A DNA stretch of 64,000 nt from NCBI GenBank assembly GCA_044375555.1, contig JBILML010000012.1, positions 6,125 through 70,124 of the forward strand. Reading direction: 5' to 3'. Below, one piece after another: positions 36,914 through 46,177 of the stretch. Position numbers and translations under genes: made by a program. This stretch comes from UBA967 sp044375555. GTDB lineage: Bacteria > Verrucomicrobiota > Verrucomicrobiia > Chthoniobacterales > Terrimicrobiaceae. Numbering within the stretch: the stretch's first letter is position 1; each line of letters begins with the position of its first letter. Below the pieces are notes generated by a model that did no database searches, was not told where the DNA came from, and saw only the letters and a program-made list of their open reading frames with translations.

Positions 36914-37707
36914 GGCACGAGATCCGGCCAGTAGAGGCTGCCGAAGAAATTCAGCGCATTGAAAAGGGAATGCACGGCGATGGGAGCCCAAAGCGAGCCG
37001 GTGTATTCATAGAGTAGGGCCAATCCCACGGCGAAAATAGCCAGCGCCGGCATCGTGGCCGGATGGGCGTGGATGAGAGCGAATACCACTGAGGAAATGG
37101 CCAAGGCGACACCACGCCCGGTTGTTTGACGCAGAAATCCATAGAGGCATCCGCGAAACAGCAACTCTTCAGTAATAGGAGCGGCGATGGCGGCGATGGC
37201 AAAAACCATCAACCTCTCCCGCATCCCCGGATGCTCCATCAAAAAAGTGACGATCGCCTGCGGCGCCGTCTCAGCTCCGAGAACCGAATAAGCCAGCCAC
37301 TGAGCCGCATAGATGGCGGGAAGACAGAGAATCAAGGTCGTCCCGCTCGCGATAGCCAGGCGAACAAGGTTCGTCGGACGCAGACCGAAGGCTTGGTCGA
37401 TGGGGACATTTCGATAAACGAGAAATCCGAGCAGAAAAAGAACAAGGCCGCCGTAAAGCGCGAGGCTGGACTGCAGCGAGTCGGCGTCAATTTTTCCAGG
37501 GGGTTTTCCGATCGCCGCCAGCGCGGTAAAAACAAAAAAGGAGGCGAGGCCCATCGAGAAAACCGCCTCCGGCCACTTCCATTGATAAGGCGGGAAATCC
37601 TCCCGTCGCGATAGCGCAAAAGCCACGGCGTGCTTCAAGCCGAGCCCATACGCAATGGCGGCTAGACCCAAGAAAATGGCCGAAGGAATTCCCATGACTC
37701 CGATCAC
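36910..37707 (-). CDS. CPBP-family intramembrane metalloprotease
   Basis: 265-residue membrane protein (about seven or eight helices) of the CAAX-protease/bacteriocin-processing family. The catalytic motifs are ITEELLFRGCLYGFL (Glu-Glu and Arg), FALIHAHPAT (His) and the downstream HSLFNALNFF. Substrate unknown; members process prenylated or bacteriocin-like peptides, or act in self-protection. GTG start overlaps the ysxC stop (GTGA); the stop overlaps thiL, so all three are coupled. Confidence 0.9.
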   Translation of the reverse strand: MIGVMGIPSAIFLGLAAIAYGLGLKHAVAFALSRREDFPPYQWKWPEAVFSMGLASFFVFTALAAIGKPPGKIDADSLQSSLALYGGLVLFLLGFLVYRNVPIDQAFGLRPTNLVRLAIASGTTLILCLPAIYAAQWLAYSVLGAETAPQAIVTFLMEHPGMRERLMVFAIAAIAAPITEELLFRGCLYGFLRQTTGRGVALAISSVVFALIHAHPATMPALAIFAVGLALLYEYTGSLWAPIAVHSLFNALNFFGSLYWPDLVP

Positions 37708-38288
37708 TCGCGCAGCAAAGAGCCGATCCGCCCCAGGATCTCATTCCTCCCCGCTCCCGTTTGCGAGGAAGAGCGATGGCACTCGGGGCAACTCGGCGCG
37801 ATGGCTTCCAGAAAATCCGAAATATTTCCCTCCAGCTTGGCGGGCTTGAGCTTGTCGGCCTTCGTGAAAACCAAGTCGAAAGTCCGACCGGTCTCGGCGA
37901 GCCAAGTGACGAATTCGATGTCGATCTGCTGAGGTTCGTGACGGGAGTCGATCAACACAAAGACGCGCCGAAGGTTTGGGCGTTGCAGCATGTAGTCGGC
38001 GACGAGTTGTTGAAAAAAGGCGCGCCCGCCCTTGGGGACCTTGGCGAAGCCGTAGCCGGGCAAATCCACAAAACGAAAGGTCCGATTGATGCGAAAAAAA
38101 TTGATGAGCTGGGTGCAACCAGGCGTCTGCGAAACTCGGGCGAGCTTCTTGTTTCCCACGAGAAGATTCAGAAGGGAGGATTTGCCGACATTCGAGCGCC
38201 CAATGAAGGCAATCTCCGGCATATCGTCTTCGGGACAATCCACAACGCGAGGGAAACTGCGTTCGAAATCAGCAGATTGGACACGCAT
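37704..38288 (-). CDS. ysxC: Ribosome biogenesis GTPase YsxC/YihA (EngB)
   Basis: 194-residue GTPase needed for late 50S assembly. G1 is GRSNVGKSSLLN, G3 DLPGYGFAKVP, G4 TKADKL. The family landmarks MPEIAFIGRSNVGKSS and TPGCTQLINFF are present. It is followed by the CPBP and thiL genes in the same direction with 4-base overlaps, and the aguB gene ends 6 bases upstream. Confidence 0.96.
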   Translation of the reverse strand: MRVQSADFERSFPRVVDCPEDDMPEIAFIGRSNVGKSSLLNLLVGNKKLARVSQTPGCTQLINFFRINRTFRFVDLPGYGFAKVPKGGRAFFQQLVADYMLQRPNLRRVFVLIDSRHEPQQIDIEFVTWLAETGRTFDLVFTKADKLKPAKLEGNISDFLEAIAPSCPECHRSSSQTGAGRNEILGRIGSLLRE

Positions 38289-38294
38289 CAGGCT

Positions 38295-39179
38295 TTAATC
38301 GATGAAGCGCCGCGTGAGATCGCCGTAAAACTCAATCCGCCGGTCGCGCAGGAAGGGCCAGTGCGTCCGCTGGGTATCGACTTTCTCCAGATCGACCTCG
38401 ACCACCAAAACCTCCTCCTTGTCCACCGAAGCGCGGGCAATGATTTCTCCGGAAGGATCCGCGACGAAGCTTTGCCCCCAAAATTCCAAGCCCGGTCCGC
38501 CATCCGGTGCCTCATGCCCGATGCGGTTTGGCGCGGCGACATAGCAACCATTCGCAATCGCATGACCGCGCTGAACAGTTTCCCAGGAAGAGTGCTGGCG
38601 TTTGCCGTATTTTTCTTTCTCCGAGGGATGCCAACCGATCGCCGTCGGGTAGAACAAAATCTGCGCCCCTTGAAGCGCTGTGAGACGCGCCGCCTCGGGA
38701 TACCATTGGTCCCAGCAAACACACACACCGATCCGACCGAATCGCGTGTCCCAAGCACGAAAACCCAGGTCGCCGGGAGTGAAGTAAAACTTTTCGTAAA
38801 AAAGCGGGTCGTCCGGAATGTGCATCTTCCGGTATTTGCCGAGAAACGATCCGTCCGCATCAATGATCGCCGCCGTGTTGTGATAAAGGCCAGGCGCCCG
38901 ACGCTCGAAAAGCGAGGCGATGAGCACAACGCCACATTCCTTGGCAACGGCCTGCATCGCCTCGGTCGTCGGCCCGGGGATGGGCTCGGCGAGTTCGAAG
39001 TATTTGTGATCCTCGATCTGGCAAAAATACACCGAGGAGAAAAGCTCTTGGAGACATACGATGTTCGCGCCTTTCGCGGCGGCGGCACGGACCCCACGAA
39101 GGGCGGCGTCGATATTCGCCCGCACATCGGACGAGCAGGAGTTTTGGACAAGAGCGATTTTCACTTGGGTGGACTGCAT
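38295..39179 (-). CDS. aguB: N-carbamoylputrescine amidase (carbon-nitrogen hydrolase)
   Basis: 294-residue nitrilase-fold enzyme of the agmatine-to-putrescine route. The Glu-Lys-Cys triad is in VCLQELFSSVYFC, YRKMHIPDDPLFYEKFYF and IGVCVCWDQWYPEAARL. The stretch HIPDDPLFYEKFYFTPGD marks the AguB type. Agmatine deiminase (aguA), its usual partner, is not next to it. Starts at 39179; divergent from ribH by about 120 bases. Confidence 0.92.
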   Translation of the reverse strand: MQSTQVKIALVQNSCSSDVRANIDAALRGVRAAAAKGANIVCLQELFSSVYFCQIEDHKYFELAEPIPGPTTEAMQAVAKECGVVLIASLFERRAPGLYHNTAAIIDADGSFLGKYRKMHIPDDPLFYEKFYFTPGDLGFRAWDTRFGRIGVCVCWDQWYPEAARLTALQGAQILFYPTAIGWHPSEKEKYGKRQHSSWETVQRGHAIANGCYVAAPNRIGHEAPDGGPGLEFWGQSFVADPSGEIIARASVDKEEVLVVEVDLEKVDTQRTHWPFLRDRRIEFYGDLTRRFID

Positions 39180-39302
39180 ACAGTCATTCGTATTTTTTTC
39201 CGCCCCCTCGGTAAAACGAAAACTCGCGCCACGACACGGCGAGAAGCGTCAAGCGCGATGTTGTTGTTGCAGGAAAAATCGAAAATCGTGAACATCCCCT
39301 CC

Positions 39303-39776
39303 ATGCCGAAAGCCTTTCCGCTTCGGCCTCGAACAGCAACAGACACCTCCTTCTCGTATGCGATCGTGGCCAGCCAATTTAACGACACCTTTGTCCAGCC
39401 CCTCGTGGACCACGCCTCGCGCGAACTCGCCGCACTCGAGCCCGGTGCCCGGATCGAGGTCTTCCGCACCCCGGGGTCCTTCGAGATTCCCGTATTCGTC
39501 CAAGCCGCAGCGGACTTGAAACGATTCCACGCCATTCTCGCCCTCGGCGTGGTTTTCCAAGGTGAAACTGGCCATGCAAACTTGATTGCCGAGTCGGTGA
39601 CCAAGGCCCTGCTCGACATCTCGATCGCGCACCGCGTTCCGGTCATTCATGAAGTTCTCTTTGTGAAAAACGAGGAGCAGGCCAAGGAACGCTGTCTCGG
39701 CCTGGAACACAACCGAGGCATCGAAGCCGCCCGCGCCGCCGTGCTGGCCGCTCGCAACCTTTCGGAGGTCGTCTAA
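39303..39776 (+). CDS. ribH: 6,7-dimethyl-8-ribityllumazine synthase
   Basis: 157-residue enzyme making lumazine, the precursor of riboflavin. Family motifs: AIVASQFNDTFVQPLVDHAS, RTPGSFEIPVFVQ, FHAILALGVVFQGETGHAN and RVPVIHEVLFVKNEEQA. An earlier in-frame ATG at 39258 exists but the start at 39303 gives the usual length. It lies 3 bases before nusB, the classic ribH-nusB pair. No FMN riboswitch could be seen in the short leader. Confidence 0.95.
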   Translation: MPKAFPLRPRTATDTSFSYAIVASQFNDTFVQPLVDHASRELAALEPGARIEVFRTPGSFEIPVFVQAAADLKRFHAILALGVVFQGETGHANLIAESVTKALLDISIAHRVPVIHEVLFVKNEEQAKERCLGLEHNRGIEAARAAVLAARNLSEVV

Positions 39777-39778
39777 CC

Positions 39779-40195
39779 ATGGGAGTCCGACGCGATGCCC
39801 GCGAAGCTGCGGTGCAATATCTCTACCAACGCGAAGTTCACGGCGATGAGTCCGACTCGAACCTCGAAGATTTTTATCAATTCCGCGGCCTGAGCCCGAG
39901 TGGACGCAAGTTCTGTGAGGAACTCCTCAAAGGCTGGATGATCCACCGTGCCGAAATCGACGATGCGATTCGCGCTCATGCGAAGAATTTCGAGTTCAAC
40001 CGCCTCTCGGCTGTGGATCGAAATGTCCTGCGTATCGCCTCGCACGAAATCCTCTATTGCCCCGACACCCCGCCTGCTGTCGCGATCAACGAGGCCATTG
40101 AAATCGCCAAGAAATACAGCACGGCCGACTCCGGAAAATTCGTCAACGGGGTCCTCGATAGCATCCGAAAGGACAAAGCCCCAAAAACCGCCTGA
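39779..40195 (+). CDS. nusB: Transcription antitermination factor NusB
   Basis: 138-residue RNA-binding helical protein needed for rRNA antitermination and ribosome assembly. The start RRDAREAAVQYLYQREV and the C-terminal DTPPAVAINEAIEIAKKYST with SGKFVNGVLDSI are diagnostic. Sits 2 bases after ribH and 3 bases before ftsY, so all three are one operon. Confidence 0.96.
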   Translation: MGVRRDAREAAVQYLYQREVHGDESDSNLEDFYQFRGLSPSGRKFCEELLKGWMIHRAEIDDAIRAHAKNFEFNRLSAVDRNVLRIASHEILYCPDTPPAVAINEAIEIAKKYSTADSGKFVNGVLDSIRKDKAPKTA

Positions 40196-40198
40196 CCC

Positions 40199-41050
40199 AT
40201 GGCCGAAGGTTTTTTCAAAAGTTTCCTCGCGAAATTCCGTGGCGAACCCATCGACTGGGAGGAATTGGAGGAAACCCTCATTCGCGCGGACATCGGGGTT
40301 TCGATGACCCAGAAAATCCTCGAGTCGATCAAAGCCCGCAGCGGCTTCGCCTCCGCCGACACGGTGATGCAGGTCACGCGTGAGGAAATATTAAAAATCC
40401 TTCCCCCACCCGAACCCCCGCTTTTCCCCCTTCCGGCAAAACCCAAGGTCGTCCTTCTCGTTGGCGTCAACGGAACCGGAAAGACCACTTCCTCGGCCAA
40501 GCTCGCCTACTGGCTGAAATCCCAAGGCCGCACTTGCCTACTCGTCGCCGCCGACACCTTCCGCGCCGCCGCGATCGAACAACTCTGCCGCTGGGGTGAA
40601 AAGCTCGGCCTCGAAGTCATCAAGAGCCAATATCAAGCCGACTCGGCCGCTCTTTGCTACGACGCGTGGGACAGCGCAAACCGCCGGAATATCGAATTCC
40701 TCCTCTGCGACACCGCCGGCCGACTCCACACGAAAAGTAACCTCATGCTGGAACTCTCCAAAGTCGCCCGCACCCTCGGCAAGCATGACCCCGAGGCCCC
40801 CCACGAAAAGTGGATCGTGCTCGACGCCACCACTGGCTCCAACGCCCTCGTCCAAGCTAGGGAATTCCACCAATCCATCGGCCTCACCGGCATCATCCTC
40901 ACCAAACTCGACGGCAGCGGCAAAGGCGGCATCGCCGTCGCCATCCAGCACGAACTCCGCCTCCCCACAAAATTCATCGGCACCGGCGAAAAAGAAACCG
41001 ACTTCGCTCCCTTCAACCGGAACGACTACATCGACCGATTGCTTTCGTAG
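40199..41050 (+). CDS. ftsY: Signal recognition particle receptor FtsY
   Basis: 283-residue SRP-GTPase directing ribosome-SRP complexes to the membrane. NG domain only, without the long acidic A domain of E. coli FtsY; the N-domain begins GFFKSFLAKFRGEPIDWEEL. G1 is LVGVNGTGKTTSSAKLA, then AADTFRAAAIEQL, G3 LCDTAGRLHT, G4 TKLDGSGKGG and GTGEKETDFAPF. The last gene of the ribH-nusB-ftsY operon, convergent with hrpB 7 bases away. Confidence 0.96.
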   Translation: MAEGFFKSFLAKFRGEPIDWEELEETLIRADIGVSMTQKILESIKARSGFASADTVMQVTREEILKILPPPEPPLFPLPAKPKVVLLVGVNGTGKTTSSAKLAYWLKSQGRTCLLVAADTFRAAAIEQLCRWGEKLGLEVIKSQYQADSAALCYDAWDSANRRNIEFLLCDTAGRLHTKSNLMLELSKVARTLGKHDPEAPHEKWIVLDATTGSNALVQAREFHQSIGLTGIILTKLDGSGKGGIAVAIQHELRLPTKFIGTGEKETDFAPFNRNDYIDRLLS

Positions 41051-41057
41051 GAATCGC

Positions 41058-43580
41058 CTACCGCCACTCGTGCTTGGGGTATTGGCGTTGCAGTTGGTTT
41101 TTGAGTTGGGGGTAGGTGTCGGACCAAAAGGAGTGGAGATTTTTTGTGACCTGCACCGGACGGTGACTCGGGGCGAGCACATGGAGCGTCAGCGCGTGGC
41201 GGCCGAGGGCGATTTTGACTTCCCCATCCACACCGTAGAAATCCTGAATGCGTCCGGCTAGGAAGGGTTCGGCCGTATCGGAGTAGGTGATCTTGGCTCG
41301 ACGCCCCGAGGGAAGTTCCAAGCGCTCGGGGGCGTGTTTTTCGACCATCTGCTGCTGGGCGTGCGTGAGCAGGGACTTGGCGTGCGGCAAGACCGACGCG
41401 TCCTTGATGTCGCGGTAACAAGTGGCCCCATCGCAAACCAAAAGAATGATGTGGTGGCGCTCGTCGTCACCAAGTGCCGGGAGGCCTTGATCGGGACAAA
41501 GTCGGGCGAGGAAATTCACCCGGTGGATCCATTGCTCGACCGCGTCATCCCAGCCATTGAGGCGAAGATTTCCAGAAAGCACCTCGTCAGCGAGGCAACT
41601 CGAAGCGGCAGGCCCAGGCTCGGCGTCGCGGTCACGATTTTCCAGAACGAGATCCCGAAAAACCCGCTCGCGGCGCACCACAACGCGGTTCTGGGATTTG
41701 TCGAAAAAATACTCGGCCCGATCCGTAAAATCGGCCGGGAACATTTCGCGAAGCCAGACTTCCTCGATGCCAGTTGCCAGACTCAGCAAAACCCGGGCAT
41801 CGCCATCCCGGCCCTCGATTTCGGCGATTTCGGCGGCGACGAGAAACCGACTTCCGTCTGCCACACTTTGGCGGGCCAGAAGCCCTCGACGGCCTCGAAC
41901 GATGTCGCAAACAAGCGTCCCAGGATTTTTTCTCACCGCCACCTGATCGGCGAAACCAGCCAGCACACAACGGGCTACGGCCTTATCGGTCGGCGGCGCA
42001 TCTTCGATCAACAAGGCCTCGGCGTGGGCGATGTCGAGGAATTGGTCGAACAGTTTTCCAACCTGACGTGCGGAGTCGGAATGAATGCCTAGGGTGCGGC
42101 ATTCGTTCATGCGAAAATCCCGCGACCGTGCCCATTCGAAGACTCGCATCAAAACCAAGAAATCCGAGGTGCCTCCGCCGAAGATTTCCATTCGCTCCTC
42201 CTCGATGCGTTTGTCCACCTTGAGCAACATGGATCGAGTTTGCGTGATGGCGGCGATCAACGAAGCCGCTCGAACACAGCCCAATTCCTCGGCGGCCAGA
42301 AGCATCCGGGCATAGCGGGGGTGGAGCGGGAAATTCAGCATCCGCCGCCCTAGCCCCGTGATTGCACCTTCCGCATCCAAGGCCCCGAGGTCGCGGAGCA
42401 AAAACTCGGCGCGATCCAGCGCCGCGGAGTCAGGTGGCTCGATCCAGCGGAAGGTTTTCAAATCCCCCACCCCGGCGGCCTTGAGGGAGAGAATCGTCTC
42501 AGCCAGATCGAGGCGCTTGATTTCAGGGAGTTCCCGCAAGGGCCGCCGCTGGTGGTCGCGCTCGGTCCAAAGCCTCACGCAAACACCCGGCGCGGTGCGC
42601 CCCGCACGACCAGCCCGCTGGGCCGCGGAGGCGGCGCTGATTTTTTCGATGAAGAGCGTGTTGATGCCCCGGTTGGAATCATGACGGGCGATTCGGGCCA
42701 GCCCGGAATCCACGACGAGTGTGATGCCATCGATCGTCAGCGAAGTTTCGGCGACATTGGTCGAGACGATGATTTTGCGCCCGCCGCCTCGATTTACCGC
42801 CTTGTCCTGCTCCACCGCGGGAAGCTCGCCATGTAGCGGAAGAATCGCGCAGCGACTACCTAGACGCGCCTGCAATTCCCGAATCGTGCGCTGGATTTCG
42901 TAACTGCCCGGCATGAACACCAGGATATTCCCCTCGGTATCTTCAAAATGGCCCGCCACCGCGTCGGTGGCCGTTTCCCAGATCGGATCTTCGCGGGGTT
43001 CGTGGCTGAGATGGAGGATTTCCACGGGATGGACACGCCCCTCGGATTTTAAAAACGAGGCGTTGCCGAGGTAGGTCGCGAGTTCTGCTCCGTCGAGAGT
43101 CGCAGACATCACGATGATTTTCAGGTCGGGACGCGTCGTCTCTTGAAGATCCAGCGCCCGCGCCAGGCTGATGTCGCCATGCAAGTGACGCTCGTGAAAT
43201 TCATCGAAAACAATCGCCGAGATGCCGCGCAGCTCGGGATCGGCGAGCATTTGGCGGAGCAAAATTCCCTCCGTGACAAACAAGAGCCGCGTGTCGCGGG
43301 ACGAAACATTATCGAGGCGGATTTGGTAGCCGACCTCGCCGCCGAGTTTCACACCCCGCTCGCTGGCGACACGCGCCGCCAGCATTCTCGCGGCCAAGCG
43401 CCGCGGTTGCAGGATCACGCAACGCCCATTCCCCAGGATGCCCCCGTCGAGGAGGATTTGGGGAACCTGGGTGGATTTTCCCGAGCCGGTCGGGGCTTCG
43501 AGGACGAGACGGTTCCCTTCGCTCAGCGTGCTGACGATTTCCTCGTCGAGTTCGTAAATGGGCAACGCCTCGTGATCCAC
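41058..43580 (-). CDS. hrpB: ATP-dependent helicase HrpB
   Basis: 840-residue DEAH-type RNA helicase. Motif I EAPTGSGKSTQVPQ, motif II VFDEFHERHLHGD (DEFH), motif III SATLD and motif VI SAAQRAGRAGRTAPG are present; the C-terminal HrpB region follows. The DEFH box is the usual HrpB variant of DEAH. Cellular target is unknown in bacteria. Follows the photolyase gene by 3 bases, so they are co-transcribed. Confidence 0.95.
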   Translation of the reverse strand: MDHEALPIYELDEEIVSTLSEGNRLVLEAPTGSGKSTQVPQILLDGGILGNGRCVILQPRRLAARMLAARVASERGVKLGGEVGYQIRLDNVSSRDTRLLFVTEGILLRQMLADPELRGISAIVFDEFHERHLHGDISLARALDLQETTRPDLKIIVMSATLDGAELATYLGNASFLKSEGRVHPVEILHLSHEPREDPIWETATDAVAGHFEDTEGNILVFMPGSYEIQRTIRELQARLGSRCAILPLHGELPAVEQDKAVNRGGGRKIIVSTNVAETSLTIDGITLVVDSGLARIARHDSNRGINTLFIEKISAASAAQRAGRAGRTAPGVCVRLWTERDHQRRPLRELPEIKRLDLAETILSLKAAGVGDLKTFRWIEPPDSAALDRAEFLLRDLGALDAEGAITGLGRRMLNFPLHPRYARMLLAAEELGCVRAASLIAAITQTRSMLLKVDKRIEEERMEIFGGGTSDFLVLMRVFEWARSRDFRMNECRTLGIHSDSARQVGKLFDQFLDIAHAEALLIEDAPPTDKAVARCVLAGFADQVAVRKNPGTLVCDIVRGRRGLLARQSVADGSRFLVAAEIAEIEGRDGDARVLLSLATGIEEVWLREMFPADFTDRAEYFFDKSQNRVVVRRERVFRDLVLENRDRDAEPGPAASSCLADEVLSGNLRLNGWDDAVEQWIHRVNFLARLCPDQGLPALGDDERHHIILLVCDGATCYRDIKDASVLPHAKSLLTHAQQQMVEKHAPERLELPSGRRAKITYSDTAEPFLAGRIQDFYGVDGEVKIALGRHALTLHVLAPSHRPVQVTKNLHSFWSDTYPQLKNQLQRQYPKHEWR

Positions 43581-43583
43581 AGC

Positions 43584-44981
43584 TCAGGATAATGAGGATT
43601 TGAACAATTCCAGCGTGATGTCCCGCGCGGCGGAATGGTCCACAACCGGTGGCGGGTAGTTTTTCACCAAACGAACTCCCGGAGGTGGAGCGTCCATCAA
43701 CTTCTCCGCCGGAACATCGCACAATTCGGGAACCCATTTTTTAATGTAGGCGGCGTCGGGATCGAAGCGCTTGGTTTGGCTCCAGGGATTCTGGATTCGG
43801 AAATACGGCGCGGCATCGGCCCCGGTTCCCGCGCTCCATTGCCAACCGCCATTGTTGCTGGCGATTTCGCCGTCCACGAGCGTCTGCATGAAGTATTGCT
43901 CGCCGAGGCGCCAGTCGAGATGGAGGTCCTTCGTCAAAAACATCGCGGCGATCATGCGGGTGCGGTTGTGCATGAAGCCGGTCTCGCGGAGTTCGCGCAT
44001 GGCGGCATCCACAATCGGAAAGCCGGTCTCGCCGTTTTTCCACTTCTCAAAATTCGCCAGCGTGCCGGGCCATTTCATCCCGCGATACTTGGGGTTGAAT
44101 TCCTGATCGAGAACCTCGGGATAGTTCCAGAGGATTTGCATGTAGAATTCGCGCCAGACAAGTTCGGCGATATATTTCATGGCACTTCCGCGGCCGGCGG
44201 CGTCGAGCGAATCGGCTTTTTGAAGACAGGCTTGGTGGAGTTCGCGAATCGAGAGCAATCCAAAGCGCAGATCCTGCGAGAGACGCGAGGTGTGACGACC
44301 CGAGGGGATGTCACGATTCGCGCCGTAGCGGGCAAGTCCGCGATCCAAAAACTCCCTCATCCGCTCCCGGGCCGCCTTTTCGCCGGACTCCAGCACCCCG
44401 CCAGCGGCAGGCGGGAGGCCCCAGGAAGCCAGCGTGGGGAGCTCGAGGGAGGAGGTATTCGGGGAAGTGAGTTTCTTGATCCGTTCCACAATGGGAGGCT
44501 TGGCGAGTTTATCCCAAGCCTTGGAGTAGGGAGTGAACACGCGGAAGGTCTCACCCGCTCCGGTCAAAACCTCCCTGCGCTCATGAATCGCGATATCCTT
44601 GAAAGCATGAATCTCGATGCCCAGCCGCGCTGCGGTTTTGGCCAATCGCTCCTCGACGGAACGCCCGAAGGGATCGGGATCTCGGTTGTAAAAAATCGCC
44701 GAGGCTCCGGTTTCGGCGACGAGTTTTTCCAACTCCTCGACGGCATCACCTTGGCGGATGACGAGCCTCGATCCCACCGCGCGAAGATTGCCATCCAGGG
44801 CGGAAAGAGAACCGCAAAGGAACGACTGGCGATTCGAACCCGTCCAGTGGTGGTTATTTTTCCATCCGCTCAAAATGTAAACCGGCACGACCGACTCCGA
44901 GGCCTTGGAAGCGGCATGGAGAGCGGTATTATCCGTGATGCGGAGATCGCGGCGGAACCAGTGAATGACAGTTTTCCCCAT
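43584..44981 (-). CDS. phrB: Deoxyribodipyrimidine photolyase (class I)
   Basis: 465-residue light-driven DNA repair enzyme. The N-terminal antenna domain starts MGKTVIHWFRRDLRITDN. The C-terminal FAD domain includes LVWREFYMQILWNYP, GFPIVDAAMRELRETGFMHN, RTRMIAAMFLTKDLHLDWRL and SNNGGWQWSAGTGADAAPYF, all strongly conserved in CPD photolyases. The ATG at 44981 is used; an ATG at 45017 adds only 12 unconserved residues. Upstream of hrpB; divergent from the DAHP synthase gene. Confidence 0.96.
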   Translation of the reverse strand: MGKTVIHWFRRDLRITDNTALHAASKASESVVPVYILSGWKNNHHWTGSNRQSFLCGSLSALDGNLRAVGSRLVIRQGDAVEELEKLVAETGASAIFYNRDPDPFGRSVEERLAKTAARLGIEIHAFKDIAIHERREVLTGAGETFRVFTPYSKAWDKLAKPPIVERIKKLTSPNTSSLELPTLASWGLPPAAGGVLESGEKAARERMREFLDRGLARYGANRDIPSGRHTSRLSQDLRFGLLSIRELHQACLQKADSLDAAGRGSAMKYIAELVWREFYMQILWNYPEVLDQEFNPKYRGMKWPGTLANFEKWKNGETGFPIVDAAMRELRETGFMHNRTRMIAAMFLTKDLHLDWRLGEQYFMQTLVDGEIASNNGGWQWSAGTGADAAPYFRIQNPWSQTKRFDPDAAYIKKWVPELCDVPAEKLMDAPPPGVRLVKNYPPPVVDHSAARDITLELFKSSLS

Positions 44982-45094
44982 GCCGGGAAACCTAGCCACC
45001 CCCACCGCGCCGACCAATCCTTTTGCACAGAGAGCGGCAACTTGCCAGAGAGCCGAACTTCAACATTGTTTTGCATGCGAAGGAGCTTTCGAGG

Positions 45095-46177
45095 ATGTTT
45101 CTCGACCTTTTTTTGAAAATGACAGCACAACCTCTTGATCAGAAATCCCAGTCGCATTCCGTGGAGAATTTGCGCGTGGTGGGGGTCACTCGATTGATCA
45201 CTCCCGCCCAAATCAAAGAGCAACTTCCCGCTGGCGATCGTCAGTTGGCGCTGGTGGAAAAAACCCGCCAAGAGGCGAAGTCCATCCTGCGCGGCGAGGA
45301 TGACCGCATGCTGGTAATTGTGGGCCCTTGCTCGATTCACGACCCGGAATCCGCTCTCGAATACGCCCGCCATCTCGCCGTCCTCTCCCAAGAACTCGCC
45401 GACCGCTACCTCATCGTCATGCGGGTTTATTTTGAAAAACCCCGCACGACCATTGGTTGGAAAGGCTTCATCAACGACCCGAATCTCGACGAGTCCTGCG
45501 ACATGGCAAAGGGAATCCTCCTCGCGAGGAAGTTGCTCTTGGACATCCTCGATCTCGGGCTCCCCACCGCCACGGAATTCCTCGATCCGATCATTCCCCA
45601 ATACACCGCCGAACTCATTACCTGGGCCGCGATTGGTGCCCGCACGACGGAATCCCAGACCCACCGCGAGATGGCGAGTGGACTCTCGATGCCAGTGGGT
45701 TTCAAGAACGCCACGGACGGAAGTTTCCAGACGGCGATTGACGCGATGGCCTCCGCTTGCACCCAGCACAGTTTCCTCGGCATCGATCAAGATGGCGCGA
45801 CGAGCATCATCAAGACGGCAGGAAACCCCGACAGCCATGTCGTTCTTCGCGGGGGCCGCACGGGCCCGAATTATCATCCCGAAGATGTCGCCCTCGCCGA
45901 GCAGGCCCTTCGAAAGTCCGGACTGCACCCGACGCTGATGGTCGATTGCAGTCATGCGAATTCCGGCAAGGACCCGAACCGCCAACCCGATGTCTGGAAG
46001 AGCATCCTCGCACAGCGCCGCGATGGAAATCGCCACCTCATCGGCGCAATGCTTGAGAGCCATTTGCATTTCGGCAGTCAACCCCTCACGCAGGATCCCT
46101 CGATTTTGAAATACGGCGTGTCCATCACGGACGCCTGCATGGATTGGGAAACCACGGCCGCGCTCCTCAAGGCTTGA
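45095..46177 (+). CDS. aroF: 3-deoxy-7-phosphoheptulonate (DAHP) synthase, class I
   Basis: First enzyme of the shikimate pathway, joining PEP and erythrose-4-phosphate. Motifs: VGPCSIHDPESALEYA, EKPRTTIGWKGFINDP, SMPVGFKNATDGSFQ, RGGRTGPNYH and DCSHANSGKDPNRQ. The AroF/AroG/AroH type. I use ATG 45095, with AGGAG about 9 bases before; an ATG at 45119 would give 352 residues, close to E. coli AroG (350). Which feedback inhibitor it responds to cannot be told. Overlaps the exonuclease gene by 4 bases (TTGA). Confidence 0.95.
   Translation: MFLDLFLKMTAQPLDQKSQSHSVENLRVVGVTRLITPAQIKEQLPAGDRQLALVEKTRQEAKSILRGEDDRMLVIVGPCSIHDPESALEYARHLAVLSQELADRYLIVMRVYFEKPRTTIGWKGFINDPNLDESCDMAKGILLARKLLLDILDLGLPTATEFLDPIIPQYTAELITWAAIGARTTESQTHREMASGLSMPVGFKNATDGSFQTAIDAMASACTQHSFLGIDQDGATSIIKTAGNPDSHVVLRGGRTGPNYHPEDVALAEQALRKSGLHPTLMVDCSHANSGKDPNRQPDVWKSILAQRRDGNRHLIGAMLESHLHFGSQPLTQDPSILKYGVSITDACMDWETTAALLKA

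Noticed and set aside
37761..39302. Long plus-strand extension of the ribH reading frame
   Set aside because: Runs antisense through ysxC and aguB. Only the part from 39303 is the lumazine synthase.
39180..39302. Possible FMN riboswitch before ribH
   Set aside because: The 123-base gap lacks the conserved RFN blocks and is shorter than the usual element.
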